From contig JBFJVZ010000016.1 in assembly GCA_041623895.1 (NCBI GenBank), positions 1 to 36,867 on the forward strand: a stretch of 36,867 nt of DNA, in the 5' to 3' direction. Each line of letters begins with the position of its first letter. Position 1 is the stretch's first letter. The DNA is from JBFJVZ01 sp041623895. GTDB lineage: Bacteria > Planctomycetota > Planctomycetia > Pirellulales > Pirellulaceae. Under the pieces are notes generated by a model that ran no database searches, was not told where the DNA came from, and worked only from the letters and a program-made list of their open reading frames with translations. Below are positions 23,857-32,580 of the stretch, one piece after another. The position numbers and the translations under genes are program-made.

Positions 23857-26613
23857 TCAACCCGGTGCCCAGTTGCGCCGGGGATCCTGGGGAAGCTGGC
23901 GGAACTTGATCGTTGTTTCTCTGTTGCTTGAGCCGGCAGTGGTTGCGCTGTCAGACTGCTGATCCAAGTCGGACTGAAACCAATTGGGATCACCCGATTC
24001 ATACAGCGTTTGCGAGGCTTGGGTTGGATCTTCATGGCACTGCAGCGCGTGATACAACAGCGCTGCCGGCGTGCGCACATCAAAGACCGCTTTAGCGGCT
24101 GGTTGCATGATGACATGCAGGGCCTGTTTCGCTCTGGTCATGGCCACGTACATCAGGCACAACGCCTCGTTCATGGCCGCGGCGGCTTGATCACCAAAGG
24201 CGCGTTGCCATGGAGCCGGCAGAAAGTGCCACGACTTGTGATTCAGGTATCGCGTCATTGCCACGGGCGGCTCACCGAGTTGTTCAAACCGAGCCACGCA
24301 CTGTCCACTTTGGCGCGTCAACTGTCCGTCAAACTGAGGCAAGATGACTGCGTCGAATTCCAAACCTTTGGCTTGATGAATCGTCATCACGCGGACCGCC
24401 GCGGCGCGTGGACGTTCAACACGCTTTTCTCGCACCATGCGGACGAAATCTCGCAGTCGCGGCGCCGCTGCCGGTTGATAATTCATCGCCAAACGCGTCA
24501 GCTGCTTGAGCCGCAATGTGTCCCGCTGGTCGCACGTCGGAGCGAGCACGCCAGCGAGGAACTCGATCGTTTCAGACAAGCCGCGATCCTCCATCAGCTC
24601 ACGAACGAAGTCACCGCCAAAGCCGGGTAGCTGGCCGAGTGCCGTCGACTGAACATGGAATTTCCAGCGACCATCGCCGGGATGCTCCGACATCATCAGG
24701 GCCGACAACACAACTTCAACCGCTGCCGAATCAGTCAAAGGATTGCCGCCTTCCTGACTGACATCAACACCGATTCGCTCCAACAAATAAATCAGCTGCG
24801 CGACGGCACGGTTCGTGCGAGTCAAAATCCCGATCGTGATCCCCGGTGCCAGTGCGTTGATGCGTGATACCAGGGAAGCCGCGTCCTCAAAGCAGGTCAG
24901 GTCTTTATCACTGCGGTCGCCAGCGGCGGTGCGGCAGGTCTGAAAGCGAACGAAGCCGGGCAGCGACTGCTGATGGGCAATGTGATGCGGAAAATCCTTC
25001 ACGAAGCGACGAATCGCCAACGCTTCGTGTGTCGATTTCTCAGTCTCGTCACCGTTGACTTCAGCCATCGGATGTCGGGCAAGATTCTTAAAAGCCTGGT
25101 TGACAAAATCGATCACAACAGGGCTGCTGCGAAAGCTTGTATTTTGCTCGTCCTCCGAGATTCCCTCGATCTGGTCGGCAACGGCATTGAAGATTTCCGC
25201 CACACCTCCGCGCCAGCCATAGATTGCCTGCTTTGTGTCACCAACGCAAAAGAAAGATCGCTTGACTTGCCAATCGTCGCGCGACGAGGAATTCGGGTCA
25301 CTTTCAGCATCGCTACTGACACAACGCGCCGCCAGCGGCCGCAGCACTTGCCACTGCGCCGGCGACGTGTCTTGGAACTCATCCAGCAACACATGGTCGA
25401 TGGCGCCATCCAACCGATTCTCCAGCACGCGCGGGTCCAAGGATGCAGCTTGTCGAGCCAAACAAGCGGTGACATCATCAAAACTCATCACCCGAGCGGA
25501 CTGTTTGAGCTCGGAAACGTGGTGATCGTAGGAGGCCAGGATTGTTCCGGTAGCTTCGTTTTGGGCAACCAATAGCGACAACACGTGCGTCCGGACCGCG
25601 GCATACAGCGTGTCGAACGCTGCGTTGCATTGCTCATCAAAATCGGAGTTGTAGTATCGAACATTGGCTCGCGAGCGCCTGGCCGCCGCGATGTTGCTGA
25701 TCAAGGTGTCTTTGTCCAGCGTTGCGAAATCTTGGGCTTCTAATTGCTCGGCCAGGCTCCGCAGCTTTGTCAGCAGCCGTTTTTGCCTTGGCGTCACCTG
25801 TCGTAGCGCGTCGACCGCGCGATTCATTTCGTCTCGCTCCGGCGCCTTGGGCGCCGCCAACTTATTCCAGGCATCATCAACACTTTGGCGACTGATCGCG
25901 TAAGCTGCCTCGACAACCCACAACAGTTCTCGGGCGATCGAGCGATTGGCGTCGCCTTTTCCCAGCATCGACAGCATCGTCACCATTTCGCCCGGGTCCA
26001 ACAGCGAGATCACGTTGTCGACCGCTCGCTCCCGCAGCCAAACCTCTTCGATCTCGTCGGTCAGTCGCCATGTCGGCGGCAAGCCAAGCTCCAAGGGAAA
26101 CGAACGCGCCAGCTGCGCAAACAGACTGTCCAGCGTACAGATTCGCAATCGATGAATGTTGCCAAGAATCTTATCGAACAACTGCAGACAGAGGTGGCGA
26201 GGCAATGTGGGGATACCAACTTGCTGGCGTAATTTCTGCAAGGCCTGGTCGTCATGTTCATCGGCAGCTTGTGCCAGCGTGATCAAAACCCGATCGAGAA
26301 TCTCGCCGGCAGCTTTACGCGTGAACGTGGTGGCAAGAATTGTTTCCGGCGCAGCGCCCTGCAGCAGAATCTTCAACAATCGTGCCGTCAATCGATAGGT
26401 TTTGCCCGTACCCGCGGATGCCCGGACCAGCATCGGCTGCAATGATTCCGCCTCAGCCTGCACGCCAACAACTTCGACCTCGGAGTCTGTGGATGCGAGC
26501 AGCGCATCGGCAGTTTCAATCAGCCGCGTGGCGCTGCGCACGCTATCGGACGGTCGTGCCGGCCTACTTTTACTGCGCGGTCGAACGTGGTTTCCAGAAG
26601 TCGTCTCCGTCAT
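23857..26613 (-). CDS. AddA/RecB-like UvrD-family helicase without nuclease domain
   Basis: This 918-residue superfamily 1A helicase carries all expected motifs: I (ASAGTGKTYRL, 65-75), Ia (TTFTRKAAGEI), II (LLDEFQDTSPAQW, about 404), III (FCVGDTKQAIYGWRGG), IV (TSFRSSPVVIDFVN), V (VMTIHQAKGLEFDAVILP, about 741) and VI (YVAMTRAKQALHV, about 821). It resembles AddA/RecB in the ASAGTGKT and IHQAKGLEF wording. Typical AddA is about 1200 residues with a C-terminal PD-(D/E)XK nuclease; here only about 85 residues follow motif VI and no nuclease motif is seen. The adjacent AddB-like protein therefore carries the only visible nuclease site. Its ATG overlaps the AddB-like stop by 4 bp, so the two subunits are probably made in step. 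It would unwind double-strand-break ends for recombination. Confidence 0.92.
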   Translation of the reverse strand: MTETTSGNHVRPRSKSRPARPSDSVRSATRLIETADALLASTDSEVEVVGVQAEAESLQPMLVRASAGTGKTYRLTARLLKILLQGAAPETILATTFTRKAAGEILDRVLITLAQAADEHDDQALQKLRQQVGIPTLPRHLCLQLFDKILGNIHRLRICTLDSLFAQLARSFPLELGLPPTWRLTDEIEEVWLRERAVDNVISLLDPGEMVTMLSMLGKGDANRSIARELLWVVEAAYAISRQSVDDAWNKLAAPKAPERDEMNRAVDALRQVTPRQKRLLTKLRSLAEQLEAQDFATLDKDTLISNIAAARRSRANVRYYNSDFDEQCNAAFDTLYAAVRTHVLSLLVAQNEATGTILASYDHHVSELKQSARVMSFDDVTACLARQAASLDPRVLENRLDGAIDHVLLDEFQDTSPAQWQVLRPLAARCVSSDAESDPNSSSRDDWQVKRSFFCVGDTKQAIYGWRGGVAEIFNAVADQIEGISEDEQNTSFRSSPVVIDFVNQAFKNLARHPMAEVNGDETEKSTHEALAIRRFVKDFPHHIAHQQSLPGFVRFQTCRTAAGDRSDKDLTCFEDAASLVSRINALAPGITIGILTRTNRAVAQLIYLLERIGVDVSQEGGNPLTDSAAVEVVLSALMMSEHPGDGRWKFHVQSTALGQLPGFGGDFVRELMEDRGLSETIEFLAGVLAPTCDQRDTLRLKQLTRLAMNYQPAAAPRLRDFVRMVREKRVERPRAAAVRVMTIHQAKGLEFDAVILPQFDGQLTRQSGQCVARFEQLGEPPVAMTRYLNHKSWHFLPAPWQRAFGDQAAAAMNEALCLMYVAMTRAKQALHVIMQPAAKAVFDVRTPAALLYHALQCHEDPTQASQTLYESGDPNWFQSDLDQQSDSATTAGSSNRETTIKFRQLPQDPRRNWAPG

Positions 26614-29459
26614 ACCTCGACCTCCTGTCCCATCGCCAGATCCGCACTGTCAAGCAATCGGTGGGCGATTCCGGTTTGCAGAATCATGGCATAATCGTCG
26701 AACGGAACATGATCCTTGGTCGGCTCGAACTTGCCTGCCCAAATCGCGCGAATGCAATCACGAATCAGCGATTCAGCGTCTTTCATTTGCTGCTCACTGA
26801 ATTCAGCGATGTTGATTCTGGTTTCTTCCTCTTTCTCACTGATGTTGAAGTAGCCAAGTTCAACTTCTTCAGGCGGCGCATCGATTCCCAAAAACGGAAT
26901 CATCAATCGATACAGCGGCAGTTGCAGATCGATCCACTGCTCGCCGTCATCGCTGCGTTTGAGATGCTTCTTTTCGGGTTTGTGCCCGTGGGTCTTGTAA
27001 TCCAAGATCGCCCAGCGGCCCGATGCCGGATGAAAGTCGATGCGATCAAACCGTCCACTCAGCCCCATTCGCTTACCGTCAACGTCGATGCCGGCACCAT
27101 GTTCCTCGGGGTTGGCCGACGCTTCACACTGATAGATCTGCCAACCTTGGTCGACATGCTGGGCTTGTCGCTGGGCAACAACTTTCAGGCGACGTTCCGC
27201 CTGAGTGATCTGCAAACGGACCGCGGATGACACACAGTCACCGTATTGCCCGGCAGCGTACTGGTGCAGGTGCTGGATCAACGACGCTTCAATCTTGTTC
27301 ACGGCCGATTCGTTCTTGTCGGCCGACTTACCAAACAATTCCAAAGCATTGTGGACAAGATCACCGAATTGGTTTGCCGCTAACTCACTGGCCGCGTCAT
27401 CCAGGAGACGCATTTTCAGGACGTGCCGCAAGAAAAAACGGTACGGACACATCAAGTAATCACGAAAAGCGGTGACACTCATCCGCGTCACCAACTCACC
27501 CGGCTGATCCGGAATCGGCAAACCGGGAATCGGAATCAGCGCGTGTTGCGGACCTTGATCCCATCGATGATGTACGCTGACCGGCTCTCGCCGGCGAGTC
27601 AACAAGCGGCGAACTCGGCGGGCACTGTCGGCCGGGCGAGACGCGGACAGCAAACGGCTGGGCGGCGTGGGAGACCCGTCGGCAGCCGTGCGGCCAACAA
27701 TGAAGCGAATCGATGTGCGACTGGATAACATTAAATGCAGGGCGTAAACATCGCGAGCATATCGCCGGCGGTTGTCCGCCATCCGCAGTTCGGACCGAAT
27801 CGTGCCCGGCAAGAATGGATCACTCGTCACGGCGGCGGGGACAAACGGATGATTCAAGCCGACAACCACCAGCGCCGGTGCATCATCCAATGCCAAATCG
27901 AGCCAACCTAGGATCTCGACATCTTCGGGGCCAGCTGTTTGTGCCACCCGCAGGTCAACCAGCCGCGAGGCGATCATTTCGATTGCCGTCGTTCCGCTGA
28001 CCGGAAGATCCAGGTGGTCGTTGAGCTCCGAAAAACGTCGCAACAAACGGTGTAGCGAATCGAGTGCCCGATAGGTTCGAGTCGGCTTGGGATCGGCCCG
28101 GTCGAATTCGCCGTAGACTTGCTGCAACCACACCAACACGCTGCCACTCCACTGCGCGATTGCCTTGGTGTCGTCGGCGGCAAAGTCCGCCAGCCAATTA
28201 TCGACGATCGCTTTGACTTGACCGGCCAGCGGGTATCGGCCGATCGCCACTTCTGGTAACGGATCCGCAAGGCGAATCGGATAATGATCTGCCAGCAGCG
28301 AATCCAATTCCGTCAACCAATCCGTCTCCGTCGCTACCTGCGAGTCAGCTAATTGCCGGCCGATCATCGCATGCACGTCGGCGTGACGAATCATGGCTGC
28401 TAACGTCTGCCAGGTTTGTCGTTGCAGGTGAGTCGCGGCCAAATTCAACAGCCGACCGATGGCGGTTGCTGCAACGGTCCAACCAAGATGGCGATGCGTC
28501 GACACGCCACAACCACGTAGTTCGATTTCGACAGGACCAACTTGCGTCTCATCCGTCACGCCCACGGTGACTTCATCCGCCGAGTGCGCCTGTGCGAAGT
28601 CGGCGATCGTTTCCGCAACACAGCTCGCTTGATCGGAAACATCGCCGGCTGCCAGCAATTGATCGTCGCGAAGCGGCAGCTCGTGCGCAATCCAGCTCGG
28701 CGTGTCGACGCATCCAAATTCGTCGAACCGAGCAAACTCCTCGGGCGGCGCTGCGACCATTGCCGTCAAATCGCATTCCAGTGATCGTAACATCTGAATC
28801 AGCGCATCACTCATATCGCTGACGCCGATCAACACCAGATGCTTTTCCGTGCGACATCGATTGTGCAATACCGCCAGCTGACGTTCCCAATGTGGATCCG
28901 CTAACCCTGCCGCCGCAAGCTGCGATAGATACTTGTCAAACAAACCGCTGAGCAGTTTCCAGCGGCGTTGTTCCGCTTCCGTTTCGCTCACCTCCGCAAC
29001 GTCCGCAAAGGTCAACTGGCTGGCCGCCAGTTCTTCATGCAAACGCCGGATCGTCCCGGCCAACTCCATCCAGGCTCCGATCCTGTGCGGCTCTGGCGAC
29101 TGCGGTATCAGGACTCGCAGCTGATCGGGATGCGTCGCACTGAGTACCTGAGCCCAGGCCAACGATTGCTCAAATTCCAAGGCCAGGTTTCTGGGGGCAG
29201 CGTACAACTGCTCTGGCAGGCTGCCCACCGTGATGATTTCCGGCAAGCACAACTCCAGTCCAAGCATCCTGGCCGTCCGCCCCAACAAGGCCCCAAGTCG
29301 ATCCACGCTATGGCTGGTCGGTAAGACACAAATCAGCGATCCCAAATTCCACTGGTCAGCTCGGACAAACCTGTCACGCAACTGCTCTACCGCCTGTGGC
29401 AGCAGAGGGCGGTCCCAACCCAGAAATATTGTTTCGCAGGATGTGGAAAAGAGTTTCAC
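26610..29459 (-). CDS. AddB-like PD-(D/E)XK nuclease subunit
   Basis: This is the first gene of the operon. The GTG at 29459 gives 949 residues starting VKLFSTSCETIFLGWDRPLL; the frame is open to 29726, but those codons run through a tandem repeat and look non-coding. The N-terminal half resembles an inactive helicase-like AddB fold without a Walker A. The C-terminal nuclease domain begins with FRDYLMCPYRFFLRHVLKM (about 670) and FGDLVHNALELF. It holds the active-site string GRFDRIDFHPASGRWAILDY followed by KT (about 803-824) and the QLPLYR motif. In AddB, four cysteines hold an iron-sulfur cluster; here the first (CPYRF) is present but the C-terminal Cys-x2-Cys-x5-Cys is replaced by FEPTKDHVPFDDYAMIL. 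It probably cuts DNA unwound by the AddA-like helicase. Confidence 0.85.
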   Translation of the reverse strand: MKLFSTSCETIFLGWDRPLLPQAVEQLRDRFVRADQWNLGSLICVLPTSHSVDRLGALLGRTARMLGLELCLPEIITVGSLPEQLYAAPRNLALEFEQSLAWAQVLSATHPDQLRVLIPQSPEPHRIGAWMELAGTIRRLHEELAASQLTFADVAEVSETEAEQRRWKLLSGLFDKYLSQLAAAGLADPHWERQLAVLHNRCRTEKHLVLIGVSDMSDALIQMLRSLECDLTAMVAAPPEEFARFDEFGCVDTPSWIAHELPLRDDQLLAAGDVSDQASCVAETIADFAQAHSADEVTVGVTDETQVGPVEIELRGCGVSTHRHLGWTVAATAIGRLLNLAATHLQRQTWQTLAAMIRHADVHAMIGRQLADSQVATETDWLTELDSLLADHYPIRLADPLPEVAIGRYPLAGQVKAIVDNWLADFAADDTKAIAQWSGSVLVWLQQVYGEFDRADPKPTRTYRALDSLHRLLRRFSELNDHLDLPVSGTTAIEMIASRLVDLRVAQTAGPEDVEILGWLDLALDDAPALVVVGLNHPFVPAAVTSDPFLPGTIRSELRMADNRRRYARDVYALHLMLSSRTSIRFIVGRTAADGSPTPPSRLLSASRPADSARRVRRLLTRRREPVSVHHRWDQGPQHALIPIPGLPIPDQPGELVTRMSVTAFRDYLMCPYRFFLRHVLKMRLLDDAASELAANQFGDLVHNALELFGKSADKNESAVNKIEASLIQHLHQYAAGQYGDCVSSAVRLQITQAERRLKVVAQRQAQHVDQGWQIYQCEASANPEEHGAGIDVDGKRMGLSGRFDRIDFHPASGRWAILDYKTHGHKPEKKHLKRSDDGEQWIDLQLPLYRLMIPFLGIDAPPEEVELGYFNISEKEEETRINIAEFSEQQMKDAESLIRDCIRAIWAGKFEPTKDHVPFDDYAMILQTGIAHRLLDSADLAMGQEVEV

Positions 29460-29890
29460 GGTATGAGTGCAACGCCTCCAAGGCGGGCGGCGACCAGCGT
29501 TTCCCCACAGTGGGGCTTCAACTGCGTTAGACAGCGGCAACTGCATGACGCAGCAGCAACTGCATGACGCAGCGGCAACTGCGACGGACAGTGGCAACTG
29601 CGACGCATGAGTGGCAAGTCGGCGCGGAAAAAATCGCTTCCGTCTAGTGTCGAGACCCACGCTGACACGTTTGGTCACAACCGCTGCATTGTCGGCGAAT
29701 TTCCGTTGTTCGCCAATCACTCCCAATCCGCAGAGGCCGCCTTATCTTTCCTATCTTTCCTGGTCATGCAGGAAGAATGCTCTCAGCAGGGAAAATTTGC
29801 GGCCTGTATTGAATATCCGGGCGATCACAGCCGATAAGGAGTCTTGTAGGTTCGGCTGGGAACGACCTGTGCGCATGGAGGCGCAGCATC
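29460..29890. promoter_or_regulatory. Divergent control region of the operon and the TIGR03546 gene
   Basis: This 431-bp gap should hold promoters for both directions. Besides the tandem repeat (29519-29614) it contains a 13-bp palindrome CCCCAC-A-GTGGGG (29503-29515) and a small CGCCT/AGGCG hairpin (29473-29485) close to the AddB-like GTG. A 9-bp tandem pair TATCTTTCC lies at 29743-29760. On the plus strand GGAGG (29877-29881) is a good ribosome binding site 9 nt before the ATG at 29891. I cannot identify a convincing -35/-10 pair in either direction. Confidence 0.35.
29519..29614. repeat. Five-unit 19-bp tandem repeat (CAACTGC-headed)
   Basis: Five head-to-tail units start at 29519, 29538, 29557, 29576 and 29595, with lengths 19, 19, 19, 19 and 20 bp. 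Each begins CAACTGC and ends with G(C/T)GG or CAG. Units 2 and 3 (CAACTGCATGACGCAGCnG) differ at one base; units 1, 4 and 5 vary in the middle. The array lies 60 bp upstream of the AddB-like GTG. There are no unique spacers, so it is not a CRISPR array. It could be a set of regulator binding sites or a simple minisatellite. Confidence 0.75.
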
Positions 29891-30793
29891 ATGATCATTT
29901 TCACGATCAAGCTATTGAAGAACATCCGTACTGCCATCGCGGGGCGAAAGTATCCCTATCAATTAGCTTGGGCGGTGGCCTTTGGAGTGCTGTTGGGAAT
30001 CATCCCGCATGGCAATCTGCTGGCCCTGGCGACGCTGATCGTCGTGTTGTCCCTGCGGATCAATCACGCCATGGCCGGCTTGACCGCGGTGGCAACGACT
30101 TTCCTGGCAACGAAGCTGGACCCCGTCTCTGATCAGGTCGGCACTTTCGTCTTGGCACATCCCAAGCTGGGCCCGCTGATGGCTGACGCCTGGCAGTTGC
30201 CCTTGGTGCCCTGGACTGATTTGAACAACACTGTCGTGATGGGAAGCTTCTTGATCGGTGTGGCATCATTGATCCCCATTTTCATGCTCACCTATCCGCT
30301 GTTCCGCTTGTTTGCGCCGTCAACGCAAACACCCGACGATTCACCGGCCTCCGTAGCCGTCGCCCAAGCCGAGCCAGTGGTGCTTGTTGATCAAGCGCAC
30401 GACCGTACCGCCGCACCGCGGCTGGTCGAGCATCCGGCACCCCAGAAAGAAACGGCCCCCGTTGGGGTCTCCGCATCAACCTTGGCAGAGTCCCCGCGGG
30501 AAGCGTCCGTGGACCAGGCTCTTGCTTCGCTGAGCGATCAGGCTACGCCGGAGCAGCTTGAGACCAATTCAACGGAACAAACAGACAACCGCGTATTCGT
30601 CGAAACTCGGATCGATGTCATACGCATGAAGGATTATCGCGACGTCACCGCAACCGTTGATGCGGGAGTCGCGGACTCTGACGACGAAGTCACCCTTCGC
30701 GATGACGTGACCACGACTGAACAACCATTGGACGAAGCTCTCAATTACTTGCTTCGCCAGTTGCGCGACTCACAGCAAAGGAAAGCGGGATGA
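29891..30793 (+). CDS. TIGR03546/DUF2062-like membrane protein
   Basis: This 300-residue protein resembles the uncharacterised family TIGR03546 (DUF2062-like). The N-terminal 140 residues contain three to four membrane segments, with wording typical of the family: RKYPYQLAWAVAFGVLLGIIPHGNLLAL and FLIGVASLIPIFMLTYPLF. A long hydrophilic, acidic, low-complexity C-terminal tail (about 140-300) is not part of the core family. It ends in a short helix (LDEALNYLLRQLRDSQQ). It overlaps the next gene, a TIGR03545 member, by 4 bp (ATGA); the two families are recalled as neighbours in other bacteria. The function of the pair is unknown; a membrane or envelope role is likely. A GGAGG ribosome binding site supports this start. 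Confidence 0.85.
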   Translation: MIIFTIKLLKNIRTAIAGRKYPYQLAWAVAFGVLLGIIPHGNLLALATLIVVLSLRINHAMAGLTAVATTFLATKLDPVSDQVGTFVLAHPKLGPLMADAWQLPLVPWTDLNNTVVMGSFLIGVASLIPIFMLTYPLFRLFAPSTQTPDDSPASVAVAQAEPVVLVDQAHDRTAAPRLVEHPAPQKETAPVGVSASTLAESPREASVDQALASLSDQATPEQLETNSTEQTDNRVFVETRIDVIRMKDYRDVTATVDAGVADSDDEVTLRDDVTTTEQPLDEALNYLLRQLRDSQQRKAG

Positions 30794-32547
30794 TTCGCTG
30801 GCGTTACATCTTCACAAGACTACTGATCATTGCCGTCATTTTGGTGCTGCTTGGCTGGGGACTTGGTCCCGCCGCCAAATTCGTCACCGTGAACAGTTTG
30901 GAATCGGCGACGGGTGCCAAAGTCGAGATCGACCGGACTCAGGTTGGTTTCTTTCCACCCCGGATCGAGTATCGCAACGTTCAGGTGGCAGATCCGCGGG
31001 GCGACAAAGAACTGCGAAATGCTTTTCAGGCCGAATCGATCGAGCTGACCATCGATGGCGAAGCTTTGCTGCACCGTCGTTGGGTCGCACGTAACGCTCG
31101 TATCAGCGGGCTGCAAATCGGTGCGCAACGTGAATCATCGGGGCATTACGAACCCCTCCAGGAAGCGGCGGTGAGTGAATCATCGGGACCTTCGATGCTG
31201 GGCAAACTTGTTCACGGCGCGGCAGACTCAATCGGCAACCACGCCGAATCGTTTGTTGGCGACTTGGAAACAACGCGTCGCAGTAAACAGATTCGTGACC
31301 GCTGGGAGAAAGACTACAAGACCTTGGTCGCACAGGCCCGCGATTTGGAAAAGCAAATTCGCGAGATACGTGACTCGGCCCGCGGGATCGACAATCCACT
31401 GCGTGACTGGGAAGAACTGGATCGCACGCTGGCCAGAGCCACGCAGGCCCGCAAGCAATTGACTTCGGTGCGTCAGGCAATCGACTCGCTGCCAGAACGT
31501 CTGCAAAACGATTTGGCATCGATCGACGAAGCCAAGCAGATTGATTTGGCGAAGGTTGACCAATACGTTCCGGGTGATCTTTCGCAATCGGGTAACTTCG
31601 GAATTGACCTGATGACCAAAGCGATCCGAGATCAAATCAAGCGCGTCCGCGACTACATGGACACCGGCCGGACACTGGCCAACTACACCGTGGTGGCTCC
31701 GGAGAACGAGCGTATTCGCGGTGTCGATTTTGACCTGTGGGGACAGAACCGTGCCGCTGACATGCTGGTTCGCCGCTGCGAAGTGGGCGGACTGATGCGC
31801 GCCGATGGTAACGCTTACGCGGTTACCGGGATCCTGGAAAATCTGACACCGACTCCCGAGTTGCTGGCCGAACCCACCCGTGCACGCTTGCGTCTGGAAG
31901 GCCCGGAAGTGATTCGCGTCGAATTCGTTCGTGATCGACGAGCTGGGGCGGACGTCGATCTGTTGACACTGCATTGGCCGCAAACCGATGCCAAAGCGAT
32001 GCGTTTGGGCGATGAAGATGATGCCAACATCATGATCGAAGGCGGGCGACGTGAGTTGTGGGTGCAAATTCGCAGCGAAGGCCAGCAGATGCAAGGTCGC
32101 CTGGTGAGCAAACAAACCGACGTTCAGATGAATCTGAACGTCCAAGAAAAGTACTCCAAGACGCCGGTGGTTGTCTCGCTGGCCAAAAGCCTGGCGGCTG
32201 TCGATAGCATCGAAGTCGACGCCAACTTTGCCGGTACCTGGGGCGACATGGATCTGAATCTCAATACCAACTTGGGGCAGATCTTCCATCGCGCCGCGGA
32301 AGATGCGATCCATGGTCAAATGCTTGCCACCAAACAAAAGATGACCGAAAAGATCCAGCAAACTCACCTGGAGCAAACGCTGGAACTTCGCAAGTGGCTC
32401 TCGTCACGACAAAGTGAGGCGCGGACGCTGTTGGCCAGCGCCGATAAGTCGATCGAAGAAATGAGCCGAAAAGTGATTGATGAAATGGGTGACGCCGACG
32501 CTTATCTGGGACGCTTGCGAACCGCCATCGAAGGCAAGCTGCGGTAA
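30790..32547 (+). CDS. TIGR03545-like AsmA-related anchored protein
   Basis: This 585-residue protein resembles the uncharacterised family TIGR03545. One N-terminal membrane helix (about 8-28, ending GWGLGPAAKF) is followed by an AsmA-like beta-rich start: SLESATGAKVEIDRTQVGFFPPRIEYRNVQV, then SIELTIDGEALLHRRWVARNARISGLQIG. That reading recalls AsmA-type lipid-transfer or outer-membrane assembly proteins. About residues 150-260 are helical and charged (likely coiled coil), and a second helical region lies at the C-terminus (about 500-585). It is translationally coupled to the TIGR03546 gene and so probably works with it at the inner membrane, with most of the chain outside the cytoplasm. No enzyme motif is seen. 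Confidence 0.85.
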   Translation: MIRWRYIFTRLLIIAVILVLLGWGLGPAAKFVTVNSLESATGAKVEIDRTQVGFFPPRIEYRNVQVADPRGDKELRNAFQAESIELTIDGEALLHRRWVARNARISGLQIGAQRESSGHYEPLQEAAVSESSGPSMLGKLVHGAADSIGNHAESFVGDLETTRRSKQIRDRWEKDYKTLVAQARDLEKQIREIRDSARGIDNPLRDWEELDRTLARATQARKQLTSVRQAIDSLPERLQNDLASIDEAKQIDLAKVDQYVPGDLSQSGNFGIDLMTKAIRDQIKRVRDYMDTGRTLANYTVVAPENERIRGVDFDLWGQNRAADMLVRRCEVGGLMRADGNAYAVTGILENLTPTPELLAEPTRARLRLEGPEVIRVEFVRDRRAGADVDLLTLHWPQTDAKAMRLGDEDDANIMIEGGRRELWVQIRSEGQQMQGRLVSKQTDVQMNLNVQEKYSKTPVVVSLAKSLAAVDSIEVDANFAGTWGDMDLNLNTNLGQIFHRAAEDAIHGQMLATKQKMTEKIQQTHLEQTLELRKWLSSRQSEARTLLASADKSIEEMSRKVIDEMGDADAYLGRLRTAIEGKLR

Positions 32548-32559
32548 GTCATCAAAAGT

Positions 32560-32580
32560 CGGGAGCACGCGAGGCTCCCG
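32560..32580. terminator. Hairpin terminator between convergent genes
   Basis: CGGGAGC (32560-32566) pairs with GCTCCCG (32574-32580) around a 7-nt loop. On the minus strand the stem is followed by ACTTTTGA, so it fits a terminator for mfnB, 178 bp beyond its stop. On the plus strand it sits 12 bp after the TIGR03545-like stop but lacks a T-run. The rest of the 32548-32757 gap shows nothing else. Confidence 0.45.

Noticed and set aside
26340..27230. A 296-codon open frame on the plus strand across the AddA/AddB-like junction
   Set aside because: It is antisense to two genes with clear helicase and nuclease motifs, and its translation shows no domain. Long antisense frames are expected in GC-rich coding DNA.
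18883..29459. Operon considered as a known anti-phage defence system
   Set aside because: No defence marker (restriction, Zorya, Gabija, Wadjet, retron or toxin component) is recognised, and the proteins fit housekeeping DNA repair equally well. Listed as a finding instead of a defence call.
29519..29614. Tandem units considered as a CRISPR array
   Set aside because: Units are contiguous without unique spacers, only 19 bp long, and no cas gene is nearby; recorded as a tandem repeat.
29460..29726. N-terminal extension of the AddB-like protein to 29726
   Set aside because: The added residues run through the tandem repeat and are rich in Cys/Ala/Ser. The family-like N-terminus begins at the GTG at 29459.
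31228..32376. A 382-codon minus-strand frame inside the TIGR03545-like gene
   Set aside because: It is an antisense shadow of a gene that has a signal anchor, a family-like N-terminus and a 4-bp coupling to its neighbour.
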